DNA from: Gelidibacter gilvus | GTDB lineage: Bacteria; Bacteroidota; Bacteroidia; Flavobacteriales; Flavobacteriaceae | DNA: 64,000 nt | Assembly (NCBI RefSeq): GCF_004115975.1 | Contig: NZ_SDDZ01000007.1 | Span: 62,001-126,000, forward strand | Direction: 5' to 3' | Part shown: one piece after another, positions 1-9,562 of the stretch | How the letters are laid out: every line of letters begins with the position of its first letter | Position numbering within the stretch: position 1 is the stretch's first letter | Notes under the pieces: generated by a model | The model's input: only the letters and a program-made list of their open reading frames with translations | The model's database searches: none | What the model was told of the DNA's origin: nothing | Program-made: the position numbers and the translations under genes

Positions 1-1541
1 TAATGTGCGCTGATATTTGAAATTGCAGGAGCTAATCGTGATTCTAAAATCCGGACTCTAAATTTATTTGAAGTCGTTTCAGGAAAACGCAAAATTCGCT
101 TATATCCAATATTTGTGGCGGAAACAATTTCTTTCCAAGCTCCGTCTAGCCAAGCATCCAATGCATGCTTTTCAACCCTTTCGCTGTGTGTGGCAATGGC
201 TTCTTGAAGGACCAATCGGTTGATGGTTACTGGTTTTTTTGTTTCAATAATGATTTCCTTCGGATCCTTATCCAATAATTCAAAAGTATCGATATTGGCA
301 TCCAAAACATTTTTAATTCCAGAAGCATCAGCAAATAAATTAGTGCCATAAGTCTCACGAATACGACGCCCAACCTCTTCTAAAACTTGTACATCTTCTG
401 ATGAAAACTTCCCGTCTCTATTTGGAGGAATATTTAATAAAAAAGTGGTGTTCCCTCCTACTGAACGCTCATAGATATCAAAAACATCGTCGGCACTGCG
501 TACCTTTTGCTTGTCATCATCTCTATAGAACCAGCCTTCACGAATTGACGTATTGATTTCTGCCTGCTGATAATGCAAATACTTGGCCTCATAAAGCTTT
601 TCCCTACTTCCGATATCCTCTCCTGTAATATCTGCAAAACTATTCATTTGCAGAGGGTTTCCTGAATAGGGAATAACATTCCATTCGGTATCCCTTGTGG
701 CGCCAGCTTCATTACCTCCCCATCGGATGTCTTGCTTTCCAAATACGACCGCTTCTGGAGCCAATGTCGAAATCAACTCTTTCCATGCGATGTAATTATA
801 CTCTTGACCGCCTTTACGTTTTGGGTGTGCGCCATCAAACCACACCTCGTGAATAGGTCCGTATTCGGTTAATAATTCGAAAAGTTGATTTAAAAAATAT
901 TCATTATAATCATCAACATTAAACGTGAAGGTCGTTTTATTCTTAAACGGACGGCCCTCAACAGGTGTTGGAATAACCCGGTCTGAATACTCACTTAAAT
1001 TGCCGTATAATCCTTCTTCGTTTTCAATTTGATAGAGATCTGCCGGAGATAAATACACCCCTAATTTTAACCCATATTTTTCACAAGATGCTGCTAAATC
1101 CTTTAAAATATCGCCATTACCATCTTCGAAACCAGTGGACATGATACCGTGTTTTGTATAGCGGCTTTGCCAAAGCACAAAACCCTCATGATGTTTCACG
1201 GTCAGGATCACCATCTTCATTTCAGCATCCTTCATCGCCTTACACCATTGGTCGGTGTCCAGATTTTGGAGATCGAAAATCTCAGGATTTTCAAAACCAT
1301 TTCCCCATTCCATTCTTGTAAAAGTATTGGGACCGAAATGGATAAACGCAATGAACTCGTTTTTTAAAGCTTCGTATTGGTTTTTCGTTGGCACAATGTG
1401 AGCTGCCTTGAATATTATAGAATCTTTCGTGTCATCTGAGTCTATTTCAACGGTTGAACTAACACTTACTTTGGTTTTGTTAGGATTAGAACATGATGCT
1501 ATTGTGAGCACCAAAAAGGTATAAAGAACTATTTTTCTCAT
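1..1541 (-). CDS. GH29 alpha-L-fucosidase lipoprotein (3' end outside window)
   Basis: Reading the minus strand from the ATG at 1541 gives at least 513 residues without a stop; the C-terminus lies beyond position 1. The protein begins with a short lipoprotein signal ending in the lipobox LTIASC, so it is probably anchored in an envelope membrane. It has the GH29 fucosidase pattern: FIHFGPNTF near the N-terminus, a VKHHEGF block, and HEVWFDGAHP, whose Asp matches the family nucleophile. The WFDGA form resembles the GH29-B group, which favours alpha-1,3/1,4-linked fucose; that subgroup call is inference. It lies 26 bases downstream of the GH95 gene and is probably co-transcribed with it. The product would be free L-fucose for the catabolic genes at 12432-20051. 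Confidence 0.88.
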   Translation of the reverse strand, partial: MRKIVLYTFLVLTIASCSNPNKTKVSVSSTVEIDSDDTKDSIIFKAAHIVPTKNQYEALKNEFIAFIHFGPNTFTRMEWGNGFENPEIFDLQNLDTDQWCKAMKDAEMKMVILTVKHHEGFVLWQSRYTKHGIMSTGFEDGNGDILKDLAASCEKYGLKLGVYLSPADLYQIENEEGLYGNLSEYSDRVIPTPVEGRPFKNKTTFTFNVDDYNEYFLNQLFELLTEYGPIHEVWFDGAHPKRKGGQEYNYIAWKELISTLAPEAVVFGKQDIRWGGNEAGATRDTEWNVIPYSGNPLQMNSFADITGEDIGSREKLYEAKYLHYQQAEINTSIREGWFYRDDDKQKVRSADDVFDIYERSVGGNTTFLLNIPPNRDGKFSSEDVQVLEEVGRRIRETYGTNLFADASGIKNVLDANIDTFELLDKDPKEIIIETKKPVTINRLVLQEAIATHSERVEKHALDAWLDGAWKEIVSATNIGYKRILRFPETTSNKFRVRILESRLAPAISNISAH

Positions 1542-1567
1542 GATTATCATCCTTATTTTTTATTACT

Positions 1568-3928
1568 TCAATGCTTATCTGAATACCTATAAACGCCATC
1601 CCCATTCAATTGAAATGATATCAGAGTATTATTGACTTTGATTTCACCAGATTGGTTTGGTTTTCCTTTAATCGTAGCTTCCTTAACAAGTGCATTTTCC
1701 CACTGTATATCCAATTCAAAACCACCTCGCGCTTTTAAGCCTTTCACTTCTCCAGTTGGCCAGGCATCGGGCAATGAAGGCAACAACTCAATAATTCCCG
1801 ACTGCGATTGAAGAAGCATTTCCACCATTCCGGAAGCGCCTCCCATATTGCCATCCAATTGAAAAGGTGGATGGGCACATAGCAAATTAGCATAAGTGCC
1901 ACCGGCAGTTGACATCTCAATGCTTGTATCGGCAACGGGTTTTAATAAGTTTTTTAGCATTTTATGCGAACGATTACCATCATTTAAACGTGCCCAAAAG
2001 TTCATCTTCCAGGCTCGTGACCAACCTGTACCGCTGTCGCCACGTGCATTCAATGTGACTCTTGCCGCTTCAGCCAATTCTGGGGTTTGAGCAGTGGAAA
2101 TTTGATTTCCAGGATGTAGTGCGAACAAGTGGGAAACATGGCGATGATCACTCTTTGGATCATCCACATCTTCGGTCCATTCCTGTAATTGTCCCCAAGA
2201 ACCAATCTTAGGTTTTAAAATAGCATCTCTGGTCACTTTTGCGGTGGTGGTGAATTCATCCTCAATCCCTAAAACGGCAGCCGCCTTTAGGCTATTGTTC
2301 AAAATATCCCAAGCAATTTGATGGTCCATGGACGCACCTTCTGATATTCCACCGTGTTCCGGCGAATATGAAGGGGTCGAAACCAAATTCCCATGGTCAT
2401 CCTTCGTCAAATAATCGATCCAAAAAAGAGCCGCTTCTTTCATTATGGGATAGGCTTTTTCTTTTAGATAGGTCTCATCTTGGGTGAAATCGTAGTGATC
2501 CCACAAATGTTGCGAAAACCAAGCCGCGCCTGTAGGAAAGAATCCCCAATCAACACCCCAACCCGGTGAAGTGTAACCAAAAGCATTGGTCATGGTATTG
2601 ACCATCCAGCCACGGGTATCAAAAAATTCTTTTGCTGCCAGTTTTCCTGGCTCTACTAAACTTTCTATATAATCTAAAAAAGGTTCATGACATTCCGAAA
2701 GATTGGTCAATTCCGCTGGCCAATAGATCATTTCCAAATTGATATTGCTATGGTAATCGGCAGCCCAAGGCGGATTGGTGGAATGGTTCCATTTGCCCTG
2801 TAAGTTCATAGACATGGTTTTTGGACGACTTGCAGAAATCATGAGGTAACGTGCATATTGGAAGTACAGACTTTCTAAGGCATTATCCTTAGATCCATTG
2901 GCGTAGGCAATTAAACGTTCGTTAGTAGGGATGTCGACTTTCGGACGTTCTCCTAAATTCAGACTCACACGATCAAACAAATTCGAGTAATCCGCGATAT
3001 GTTCTTTTTTTAGATTTTCAAAAGTAATGCTTTTCCATTTTTGCACTACTGCATTATTGGCGGCTTTATAATCATTGCCACTATAGGACGGATACTTAAG
3101 TGTATATCCTGTAGCAGAAGTATTTAAAATGACGACATCTTTTGCACCCTTTATATAAATGATGCCTTCCTTATAAGTTATTTTACCATCCGATAATTTC
3201 AAGGATATTTTTGTTTCAAAGGGCATTCCGTTATCGGATACTTTCCCATCAAAGCTGTAAATGCCATCATTAAAATTCTGAGAAACCATAACATGAGGCG
3301 TTTCAAATCGGATTTCATAATCGGTTTTTTTAGAACTTTCAAGACGATAGACCATAGTACTACTCGGATAATTGCCAAAATAGGTTCGTTTGTAGGTATC
3401 CTTACCAATATTATATTCTACCTTGCCCAAAGCCTTGCTGATGTCAAGACCGCGTTTATAATTGTTCACGTCTCCAGAATGTCCCACTTTTATGTAGAGA
3501 TCGCCCATGGTTTGTTGAGCACCATAATCGCCAAAATCTGCATTGTACTGTTTGCCCGTGTCAATAATTCCAGTAAATTGCGATTGGGCAATCTTATGTG
3601 CCTCTGCTTTTTTTCCTTCTTTCAGCAAAGCTCTGACCTTTGGTAAAGATTTATGGGCATCTTTCCGGATTCCAAAATTATAATCGGGATTTGAATCAGG
3701 ACCGCCAGACCAAAGGGTGCCTTCTGAAAACTGAATATGTTCTTCTTGAATCCCTCCAAAAAACATCGCGCCTACGTAACCATTCCCTATTGGTAAGGCC
3801 TGGGTCATCCACTCGGTAGCGGGTTGGTTATACCAAAGGTCTAAGGTGTTTTCTTCTTGGGCAAAAGTCACCAGCGACAAGAAAAGAATATAGGAACTGA
3901 CTGCTAAGTGTAATTTTGAATATTTCAT
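1568..3928 (-). CDS. GH95 alpha-L-fucosidase / alpha-L-galactosidase family, secreted
   Basis: A 786-residue protein with a cleavable signal peptide (MKYSKLHLAVSSY... ending near FAQEE). It has the full GH95 layout: an N-terminal beta domain opening with LWYNQPATEW and LPIGNGYVGAMFFGG, and a central (alpha/alpha)6 barrel. The barrel contains the Asn pair motif SNINLEMIYWPAE and YSPEHGG, whose Glu is expected to be the general acid; the usual C-terminal beta domain follows. The length is normal for the family. GH95 enzymes invert alpha-1,2-fucosides, and some act on alpha-L-galactosides, so the linkage is not decided by sequence. With the GH29 gene it forms the glycosidase half of a utilisation locus behind SusC/SusD. 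A terminator-like hairpin separates it from susD, and it has its own 412-base upstream region. Confidence 0.92.
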   Translation of the reverse strand: MKYSKLHLAVSSYILFLSLVTFAQEENTLDLWYNQPATEWMTQALPIGNGYVGAMFFGGIQEEHIQFSEGTLWSGGPDSNPDYNFGIRKDAHKSLPKVRALLKEGKKAEAHKIAQSQFTGIIDTGKQYNADFGDYGAQQTMGDLYIKVGHSGDVNNYKRGLDISKALGKVEYNIGKDTYKRTYFGNYPSSTMVYRLESSKKTDYEIRFETPHVMVSQNFNDGIYSFDGKVSDNGMPFETKISLKLSDGKITYKEGIIYIKGAKDVVILNTSATGYTLKYPSYSGNDYKAANNAVVQKWKSITFENLKKEHIADYSNLFDRVSLNLGERPKVDIPTNERLIAYANGSKDNALESLYFQYARYLMISASRPKTMSMNLQGKWNHSTNPPWAADYHSNINLEMIYWPAELTNLSECHEPFLDYIESLVEPGKLAAKEFFDTRGWMVNTMTNAFGYTSPGWGVDWGFFPTGAAWFSQHLWDHYDFTQDETYLKEKAYPIMKEAALFWIDYLTKDDHGNLVSTPSYSPEHGGISEGASMDHQIAWDILNNSLKAAAVLGIEDEFTTTAKVTRDAILKPKIGSWGQLQEWTEDVDDPKSDHRHVSHLFALHPGNQISTAQTPELAEAARVTLNARGDSGTGWSRAWKMNFWARLNDGNRSHKMLKNLLKPVADTSIEMSTAGGTYANLLCAHPPFQLDGNMGGASGMVEMLLQSQSGIIELLPSLPDAWPTGEVKGLKARGGFELDIQWENALVKEATIKGKPNQSGEIKVNNTLISFQLNGDGVYRYSDKH

Positions 3929-3985
3929 TTATGGTGTAAGTTTTCAGGTGTGTATCTTTTTAAGATAGTAAAAATCGTGGGGTTA

Positions 3986-3999
3986 ACCATGATTATATT
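3986..3999 (-). promoter_or_regulatory. Element shared with the susC upstream region
   Basis: ACCATGATTATATT, 58 bases upstream of the GH95 start, matches ACCATGATCATATT at 9658-9671 (96 bases upstream of susC) in 13 of 14 positions. Both are in front of genes of the same fucose uptake locus. In AT-rich DNA such a match can arise by chance, so this is only a candidate site. Confidence 0.25.
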
Positions 4000-4008
4000 A
4001 TATGACAT

Positions 4009-4030
4009 ACATTAAAATATCGTGTCCTAT
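4009..4030 (-). promoter_or_regulatory. Element shared with the fecR upstream region
   Basis: Read on the plus strand, ACATTAAAA followed by CGTGTCCTAT closely resembles 58993-59016 in front of fecR (ACATTAAAA, then CGCGTCCTAT, with a spacer two bases longer). In both cases the downstream gene is on the minus strand. It may be a sigma-factor or regulator site; the role is unknown. Confidence 0.3.
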
Positions 4031-4110
4031 ATAGATTTTAATTAATGCCGTACATAACTAACAAATCTAAATTATGAAATTTACAAAGTCCACTGTTTAT
4101 TATACCAAAA

Positions 4111-4127
4111 CTAATACTAATTTTGCA
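4111..4127 (-). promoter_or_regulatory. Candidate fucose regulator (AraC-type) box, copy 1
   Basis: The minus strand reads TGCAAAATTAGTATTAG. It differs at one base from 20188-20204, and its 15-base core also occurs at 21136-21150 next to the araC-type gene. All three lie in non-coding DNA of the fucose region. This copy is 183-199 bases upstream of the GH95 start. The plus strand of the same bases contains TAATTTTG, which resembles a -7 box, but no gene follows in that direction. Confidence 0.45.
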
Positions 4128-4270
4128 CTTCAGGCAGAAATGCAATCGTCTTATGAGATTTTAAGTTTTATTATTTCGTGAAAGACCTGGTAGGAAAAAA
4201 CTTAATAAAACTAACCTAACGTTGTTTTAAGCATAAACAAACCCGACTACTTCTTTAATGAAATGAAAAA

Positions 4271-4305
4271 ATATAGCCAATAACTTATAAAGTTATTGGC
4301 TATAT
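4271..4305 (-). terminator. Intrinsic terminator / attenuator behind susD
   Basis: A perfect 16-base-pair inverted repeat (arms 4271-4286 and 4290-4305, 3-base loop) is followed on the minus strand by TTTTTCATTT. It begins 35 bases after the susD stop codon. It would lower read-through from the highly expressed susCD transcript into the fucosidase genes. Confidence 0.8.
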
Positions 4306-4340
4306 GCAAGGGAAAATTAGGTGTTATTTAAATCCTCAAC

Positions 4341-6101
4341 CTAATATCCAGGATTTTGAGTTAAAGTAGGTTCTCCAGCGTTGTTTAAGCTTAAATCTAT
4401 TTGAGCTTGCGGAATAGGATAATATTCACTCTTTCCAGAAATGAATCGTCCTCCCCTTACATCGGTGGTCAACTCGCCTTGATATTGGAAGTATGCGTTT
4501 AAGGTTTTTTCAGCAATCCCCCAGCGCACTAAATCAAAAAATCGATGTCCTTCTAAAGCCAATTCAAGTTTGCGCTCAAAATAAATAGCTTCCAGAGCAC
4601 TTTCTTTTGAAGAAAATTCTGCGGAGGTATACAACCCAATCGTATAATTGGCTGCATTTTTAGAATTGTCAAAACCATCCATTGGATTGTTATCATCATT
4701 GTATTTTTTCAAGAAACCATCAGGGTTTGATGCTCTCTCTCTAACTCGATTGACATATTCCATAGCCAGACCTAAATTGCCATTTTGAGCTTCGGCTTCC
4801 GCAGCCATTAAAAGCACATCTGCAAAACGGATGATATGATCATTGAGTGCGGTACCAGGAGCCCACGAACTTTGATCGCTATAGAGATCTTGGGTCTCTT
4901 GCCAATAAATATTCTTTTTAGGTGCGTAAGGACCACCGTAAGACTGTTCTCTAATCCAAGTCACCCCAGGGTGGTTCCCCCAATCGTGAAAAGGTATGCC
5001 TCGGCGGCCCACAGTCCAATCCAATCTAGGGTCAACGGCGCCGGTAAAAGGCGTAAAGGGGGCATCAGCATTTACTCCCATGTCACTTTTGACTGGATCT
5101 AGATTATAATTGTCCAAATAGGGCAATCCATTTGGTTTGGTTTTGAATGAATTTACCAGATCTTGAGTTGGCTGGAAGAAACCACAACATCTAAAGGGAC
5201 TGTTATATGGAAAATTAAGCATTCCACCCTGATTTGAATTTGCAATGCTACTGGTACCATCATTGGCTACCATTTGCACATCAAAAACTGTCTCTGAATT
5301 ATTCTCGGTGGCAGCATCAAAGTTATCCCTAAATTTTGCTACAAGTTTATAAGGTTCGCCAGCAGAATTTGTCCCTGACCCTATAACTTCTGTAAATATG
5401 GACGAGGCCTCGGCATATTTATGTTGGTATAAGTATGCTTTCCCAAGATATGCACCTGCCGCCCATTTATTTGCTCGGCCAAAATCAGCTTGGCTACCTG
5501 GTAAGTTATCAAAGGCAAACTGAAAATCTGCCTCAATGTTTGGCCAGATATCAACATTATTTGGTTGTTTAGGATCTTCAGTGTTTTCATCAATCCAAGG
5601 CACCATATTAAACATCTTTTTCAATTCAAAATAATAATGTCCTCTTAAAAACTTAGCCTGTCCCTCAATATTATTTCTTTCTTGATCACTTAAATCCGTG
5701 ACATTTGGAAGAACCTTTAATACTTTGTTGGCACGGGATATCCCTTCATAAGCAGCAATCCATTTGGTATTATAAAACCCATTTGAAGGATTCGAAATGA
5801 ATTTCACAATTTGGTCAATGGCTGGTTGGTCACCGCCAAAACTGCCCTTGCTGGCCGTTCCGCCCGCAACTGCGCCGTAGATCCAATTACTTGATGCGGA
5901 TTCCCACGAGTTTCCGCCACCAAGTCCTTGCCCATCCAGAGCAGCGTAGGCGCCTATAAGTAGTTTTTCAACACCAGCTTTACTGGCCACAACATCTTCA
6001 CTTAAAGAGCCCAAAGCTGGTTGAAGTAAGAAGTCATCACTACAAGATCCCAAACTCAGTGAAATAATCGTCATTATCACTAATATTCTATATTTTTTCA
6101 T
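4341..6101 (-). CDS. SusD/RagB-family glycan-binding lipoprotein
   Basis: A 586-residue lipoprotein (signal with lipobox LSLGSC) with the RagB/SusD fold pattern: an N-terminal TPR-like helical region containing FLRGHYYFELKKMF, and the C-terminal block ALEAIYFERKLELALEGHRFFDLVRWG that is diagnostic of the family. It ends in LTQNPGY, a very common SusD ending. SusD proteins sit on the cell surface as a lid over the SusC barrel and capture oligosaccharide. The gene starts 17 bases after susC and is followed by a terminator hairpin. The ligand is inferred to be a fucose-containing glycan from the neighbouring GH95 and GH29 genes. Confidence 0.95.
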   Translation of the reverse strand: MKKYRILVIMTIISLSLGSCSDDFLLQPALGSLSEDVVASKAGVEKLLIGAYAALDGQGLGGGNSWESASSNWIYGAVAGGTASKGSFGGDQPAIDQIVKFISNPSNGFYNTKWIAAYEGISRANKVLKVLPNVTDLSDQERNNIEGQAKFLRGHYYFELKKMFNMVPWIDENTEDPKQPNNVDIWPNIEADFQFAFDNLPGSQADFGRANKWAAGAYLGKAYLYQHKYAEASSIFTEVIGSGTNSAGEPYKLVAKFRDNFDAATENNSETVFDVQMVANDGTSSIANSNQGGMLNFPYNSPFRCCGFFQPTQDLVNSFKTKPNGLPYLDNYNLDPVKSDMGVNADAPFTPFTGAVDPRLDWTVGRRGIPFHDWGNHPGVTWIREQSYGGPYAPKKNIYWQETQDLYSDQSSWAPGTALNDHIIRFADVLLMAAEAEAQNGNLGLAMEYVNRVRERASNPDGFLKKYNDDNNPMDGFDNSKNAANYTIGLYTSAEFSSKESALEAIYFERKLELALEGHRFFDLVRWGIAEKTLNAYFQYQGELTTDVRGGRFISGKSEYYPIPQAQIDLSLNNAGEPTLTQNPGY

Positions 6102-6118
6102 AATCCTTATTTTTATAA

Positions 6119-9100
6119 TTATAAGCTTGCGTTAAGTCCAATAATCAGTTGTTTCTGGTTTGGATATGCGCCTTCATCAATTCCGAAATTTACTGATCCC
6201 CCAGAAATTTCTGGATCAATTCCTGAATATGAGGTAAAGGTAAAAGCATTGGCCATTTGAACATACAACCTTAACCGTGTGATCTTGATGGCATCCAATA
6301 CCGATGCAGGCAAACTGTACCCCACTTGAATTTGTTTTGCTCTGAGATAAGAACCATCTTCAACAAAATAGGAGTTGGGAACATCTGCCAAACTAAAAGA
6401 ACCCACAGTTTGTTGAATTGGTGCGCTAGCGTTGGTATTTTGTGGCGTCCATGAATCATATAATGCGGTACGGCTCTTCGCTCCGTTAAAAGAGCTGTAA
6501 AAATCAGTGTACCATTTCACATTATTCCAAATATCATTGCCTTGCGAGCCATATAAGAACATACTGAAATCCCAATTCTTGTACTTCAATTCCAAATTGA
6601 TTCCATAGGTAAAATCAGGGTTGGGATCACCAATAAAGGTACGGTCATCGGAGGTAATCCTATTGTCGCCATTGATATCGGCATAACGAAAACGGCCTAC
6701 CGTAACATCCGATTGGTACCTTGTATTCTGGTCGCCCGTACTTGCTATGGCTTCCTGATTGGCTTGATCGATTTCTGCTTGCGAATTCCAAAAACCTTCT
6801 ACTTTATAACCAAAAAACTGACTTACGGAACCGCCTTTGGCGTTACGGATTATAGAACTACCATTAAACCGTCGTCCTTCCAGATCGAAATAATTTAAGC
6901 CCTCGGCAATTTGCACTATTTCATTGTTATAACTTGTAAAAGTAAGAGTGGTGTTAAACTGCAAATCCTTGGCCAATGTTAAATAGGTGGATACGTCAAT
7001 ATCAATTCCACTATTTGTCATTTTACCCACGTTAACATATGGTGCTCTAGCCGATCCGGCCGTAGCAGGTAAATTAGGATTGTATAAAAGATCATTCACG
7101 TCTTTTCGATAATAATCGGCAGTAATTTGAAGGCTATTATTAAAAAATGCGGCATCTATACCAAAGTTGGCATTGATATTCTTTTCCCATTTCGCATCGA
7201 CATTTCCAATACGCGCTTGCTGAAAACCTTCACTGGTAGAAGAATTACTTCCTGTAATAGCATAGAAGGAAGTTTGATTATTACCTCCAAATGTGGTGAA
7301 AGAGTTCGCGGGATCAACGTTAATTTGGTTTCCCATCACCCCATATCCAGCTCTTACCTTTAAATCATCTATCCAATTAGAGTTGAAAAAAGACTCATTG
7401 CTGATTACCCATCCCACACTTCCTGCTGGAAACCAACCGTATTGTTCATTGGCAAAGCGTGAAGAACCATCCCGTCTAATGGTAGCTCCAAGTAAATAAC
7501 GGTCGTTAAAATTATAATCAACCCGACCAAAAATAGACGAAAGAGCGTCCGCATATTTAAAACTATAATTGGTTTGGGTGCCTGAGCCGGTGTCTAAGGT
7601 TACATAATCCGGATCAAAAGAAAAATAGGACTGGGTTGAACCGCCAACTTCACGTCCTTTATTTTGATAGGCTTCAGTACCCAGCACCACAGTCAGATTA
7701 TGAATATCGGCAAAGGTGTTCTTATAAGTTACGGTATTGGTCCAAGTCCAATTAAAATTGGTCTGGGCGCCTTCAGTATAAGAATTTACGGAATTGTTTT
7801 CAGCGTTTTCATATTCTGGAAATGCGAAGGAATTAAAGGTATTTGAATAATATTGCCCTCCGAAGGTAGTCCGAACAGTGAAATTTTCCCCTAAATCAAT
7901 TTCAGCGAAAATATTTCCAAATAATTTATTTGATACGCCCCGGTTATTTTTTAACCGCTCTAAAATAGCTACAGGGTTTCTTGCGTTTCCAAGTCCTTGT
8001 CCAAAAGATCCGGCAAAATTGCCACGAATATCGCGCACCGGAATAATAGGTTGTTCCCTAAAGGCCATCCCTACGGCACTTCCCTCCGTCAGTGCTCCAA
8101 GTTGCGGATTTTCACGAATGGCAAAACTAAGATTTTCTCCAATCCTTATGTGATCGGTAATATTGAAAATCGTATTTAAACGCATTGTATAGCGTTTTAA
8201 ATAGGTGTTTTCCAACGTTCCCTTCTGATCAAAATAATTCAATGAAAATAATGCACTTCCTTTTTCACCCCCATTACTCACCGTTAAGTTGTGGCTGTTA
8301 ATGGGCGCTGTATTAAAAATTTCCTGAAACCAGTTGGTACCTGCCTTATTGGCTTCAACAATACGATAAAAACTATTGAGCTGTGCTGGATCGGTATAAT
8401 AGGGATCTACGTTGTATAGAGATTCATCCACCTCATTGACCCCCACTGGCGCAATATAATTTGGTAAAACTGGATTGGGACCGTTTCCATACTGGGGATG
8501 GTTAATTGGAGCATTAGGGTTGGTATTTCTAATGGCCATAAACGTCAAATCGGCCATTTCTTGGGAGGATAGGATCTCCCATGGATTTCCATGTTGGATC
8601 AATTGACTTCCTGAATAAGCATCGTAATTTACGGTAAGTTTACCCTTCCCTGTTTTGGTAGAAATTATAATCACACCGTTGGCGGCGCGCGAGCCATAAA
8701 TAGAGGCAGAGGCAGCATCCTTTAACACTTGCATAGAAGCAATATCGTTAGGGTTGATGTTTTCTATACTCTGGGTCGGAATCCCGTCCACTACATATAA
8801 AGGGGAATTATTCCCAAAAGTATTGGAACCCCTGATTTTGACTTGGGGAGCTTGGCCCGGCTGACCACCGCCGGTAATGCTCACACCAGAAACCCTGCCC
8901 TGCAATTGACTGGTGACTTCAGCAGTAGGTTGTTGTAACATTTCGTCCGTTTTCACTACGGAAACCGCTCCTGTTAAATCTTGTTTGCGTTGCGTTCCAT
9001 AACCTACCACAACGACTTCATCCAAATGGGCAGCATCCGTTTCCAAGACAATATCAATTTTACTTAAATTATTCACATTAATTTCTTTAGTGGCAAACCC

Positions 9101-9562
9101 AATATAACTCACTATTAAAATGGCATTCTTAGGAAGAGTGATAGAATAGTTTCCATTAAAATCAGTCATTGTACCATTGGTTGTGTTTTTCTCTAAAATA
9201 TTCGCTCCAGATACCGGCATTCCAGTATCCGCTTCAGTTATTGTACCTGTGACCGTAATGAGGTCCTGGGCGTTTTTAATCTCCGAAACTTCAAATTTTT
9301 TCGGAAGATTTCTGTCTGTTAAGTGATTTTCAAAAAGAACCTTAGTAAGGTTTGACGTCCAAGCAAGCGGTTTGCTTTTTTGAAAACTTTCTGAAGCATT
9401 TAAGGTTAGCGCCTTAATAGTCAGATCTTTTTCATCTTTGGTATGCACTGACGATGCATTCATGGCGTGAATTCCAAAAATTAAAAGAAAAAGGATTGGC
9501 AAGAAATGGGGCGTAAGGATTTTTGTATCATAAACTGGGATCGGATTCTTATATTTATTCAT
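6119..9562 (-). CDS. SusC/RagA-family TonB-dependent outer-membrane transporter
   Basis: An 1147-residue protein with a hydrophobic N-terminal segment, a carboxypeptidase-regulatory-like domain (VTGTITEADTGMPVSGANI, residues about 105-180), the SusC signature VVVVGYGTQRKQDLTGAV, a TonB plug with PLYVVDGIP and LKDAASASIYGSRAANGVI, and a long beta-barrel ending in a Phe-less but typical GLNASL terminus. Unlike the SusC at 54469, it has no STN domain; instead about 100 poorly conserved residues precede the regulatory-like domain. This argues against anti-sigma control, and no sigma/FecR pair lies nearby. It imports oligosaccharides that SusD captures. First gene of the susC-susD-GH95-GH29 locus. 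Confidence 0.95.
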   Translation of the reverse strand: MNKYKNPIPVYDTKILTPHFLPILFLLIFGIHAMNASSVHTKDEKDLTIKALTLNASESFQKSKPLAWTSNLTKVLFENHLTDRNLPKKFEVSEIKNAQDLITVTGTITEADTGMPVSGANILEKNTTNGTMTDFNGNYSITLPKNAILIVSYIGFATKEINVNNLSKIDIVLETDAAHLDEVVVVGYGTQRKQDLTGAVSVVKTDEMLQQPTAEVTSQLQGRVSGVSITGGGQPGQAPQVKIRGSNTFGNNSPLYVVDGIPTQSIENINPNDIASMQVLKDAASASIYGSRAANGVIIISTKTGKGKLTVNYDAYSGSQLIQHGNPWEILSSQEMADLTFMAIRNTNPNAPINHPQYGNGPNPVLPNYIAPVGVNEVDESLYNVDPYYTDPAQLNSFYRIVEANKAGTNWFQEIFNTAPINSHNLTVSNGGEKGSALFSLNYFDQKGTLENTYLKRYTMRLNTIFNITDHIRIGENLSFAIRENPQLGALTEGSAVGMAFREQPIIPVRDIRGNFAGSFGQGLGNARNPVAILERLKNNRGVSNKLFGNIFAEIDLGENFTVRTTFGGQYYSNTFNSFAFPEYENAENNSVNSYTEGAQTNFNWTWTNTVTYKNTFADIHNLTVVLGTEAYQNKGREVGGSTQSYFSFDPDYVTLDTGSGTQTNYSFKYADALSSIFGRVDYNFNDRYLLGATIRRDGSSRFANEQYGWFPAGSVGWVISNESFFNSNWIDDLKVRAGYGVMGNQINVDPANSFTTFGGNNQTSFYAITGSNSSTSEGFQQARIGNVDAKWEKNINANFGIDAAFFNNSLQITADYYRKDVNDLLYNPNLPATAGSARAPYVNVGKMTNSGIDIDVSTYLTLAKDLQFNTTLTFTSYNNEIVQIAEGLNYFDLEGRRFNGSSIIRNAKGGSVSQFFGYKVEGFWNSQAEIDQANQEAIASTGDQNTRYQSDVTVGRFRYADINGDNRITSDDRTFIGDPNPDFTYGINLELKYKNWDFSMFLYGSQGNDIWNNVKWYTDFYSSFNGAKSRTALYDSWTPQNTNASAPIQQTVGSFSLADVPNSYFVEDGSYLRAKQIQVGYSLPASVLDAIKITRLRLYVQMANAFTFTSYSGIDPEISGGSVNFGIDEGAYPNQKQLIIGLNASL

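Larger units (their letters stand above)
3929..4340. promoter_or_regulatory. Intergenic region between susD and the GH95 gene
   Basis: No coding frame is convincing here. The 412 bases hold a strong hairpin just behind susD (4271-4305), a candidate regulator box (4111-4127), and two short elements shared with other upstream regions (3986-3999 and 4009-4030). The spacing suggests that the two fucosidase genes can be transcribed from their own promoter, in addition to read-through from susCD. No clear minus-strand TAnnTTTG box was found. Confidence 0.5.

Noticed and set aside
4111-4127. Plus-strand promoters at 4118-4125 and 20195-20202 (TAnnTTTG)
   Set aside because: No plus-strand gene follows either; both are the reverse of the shared candidate regulator box, which explains the similarity better.
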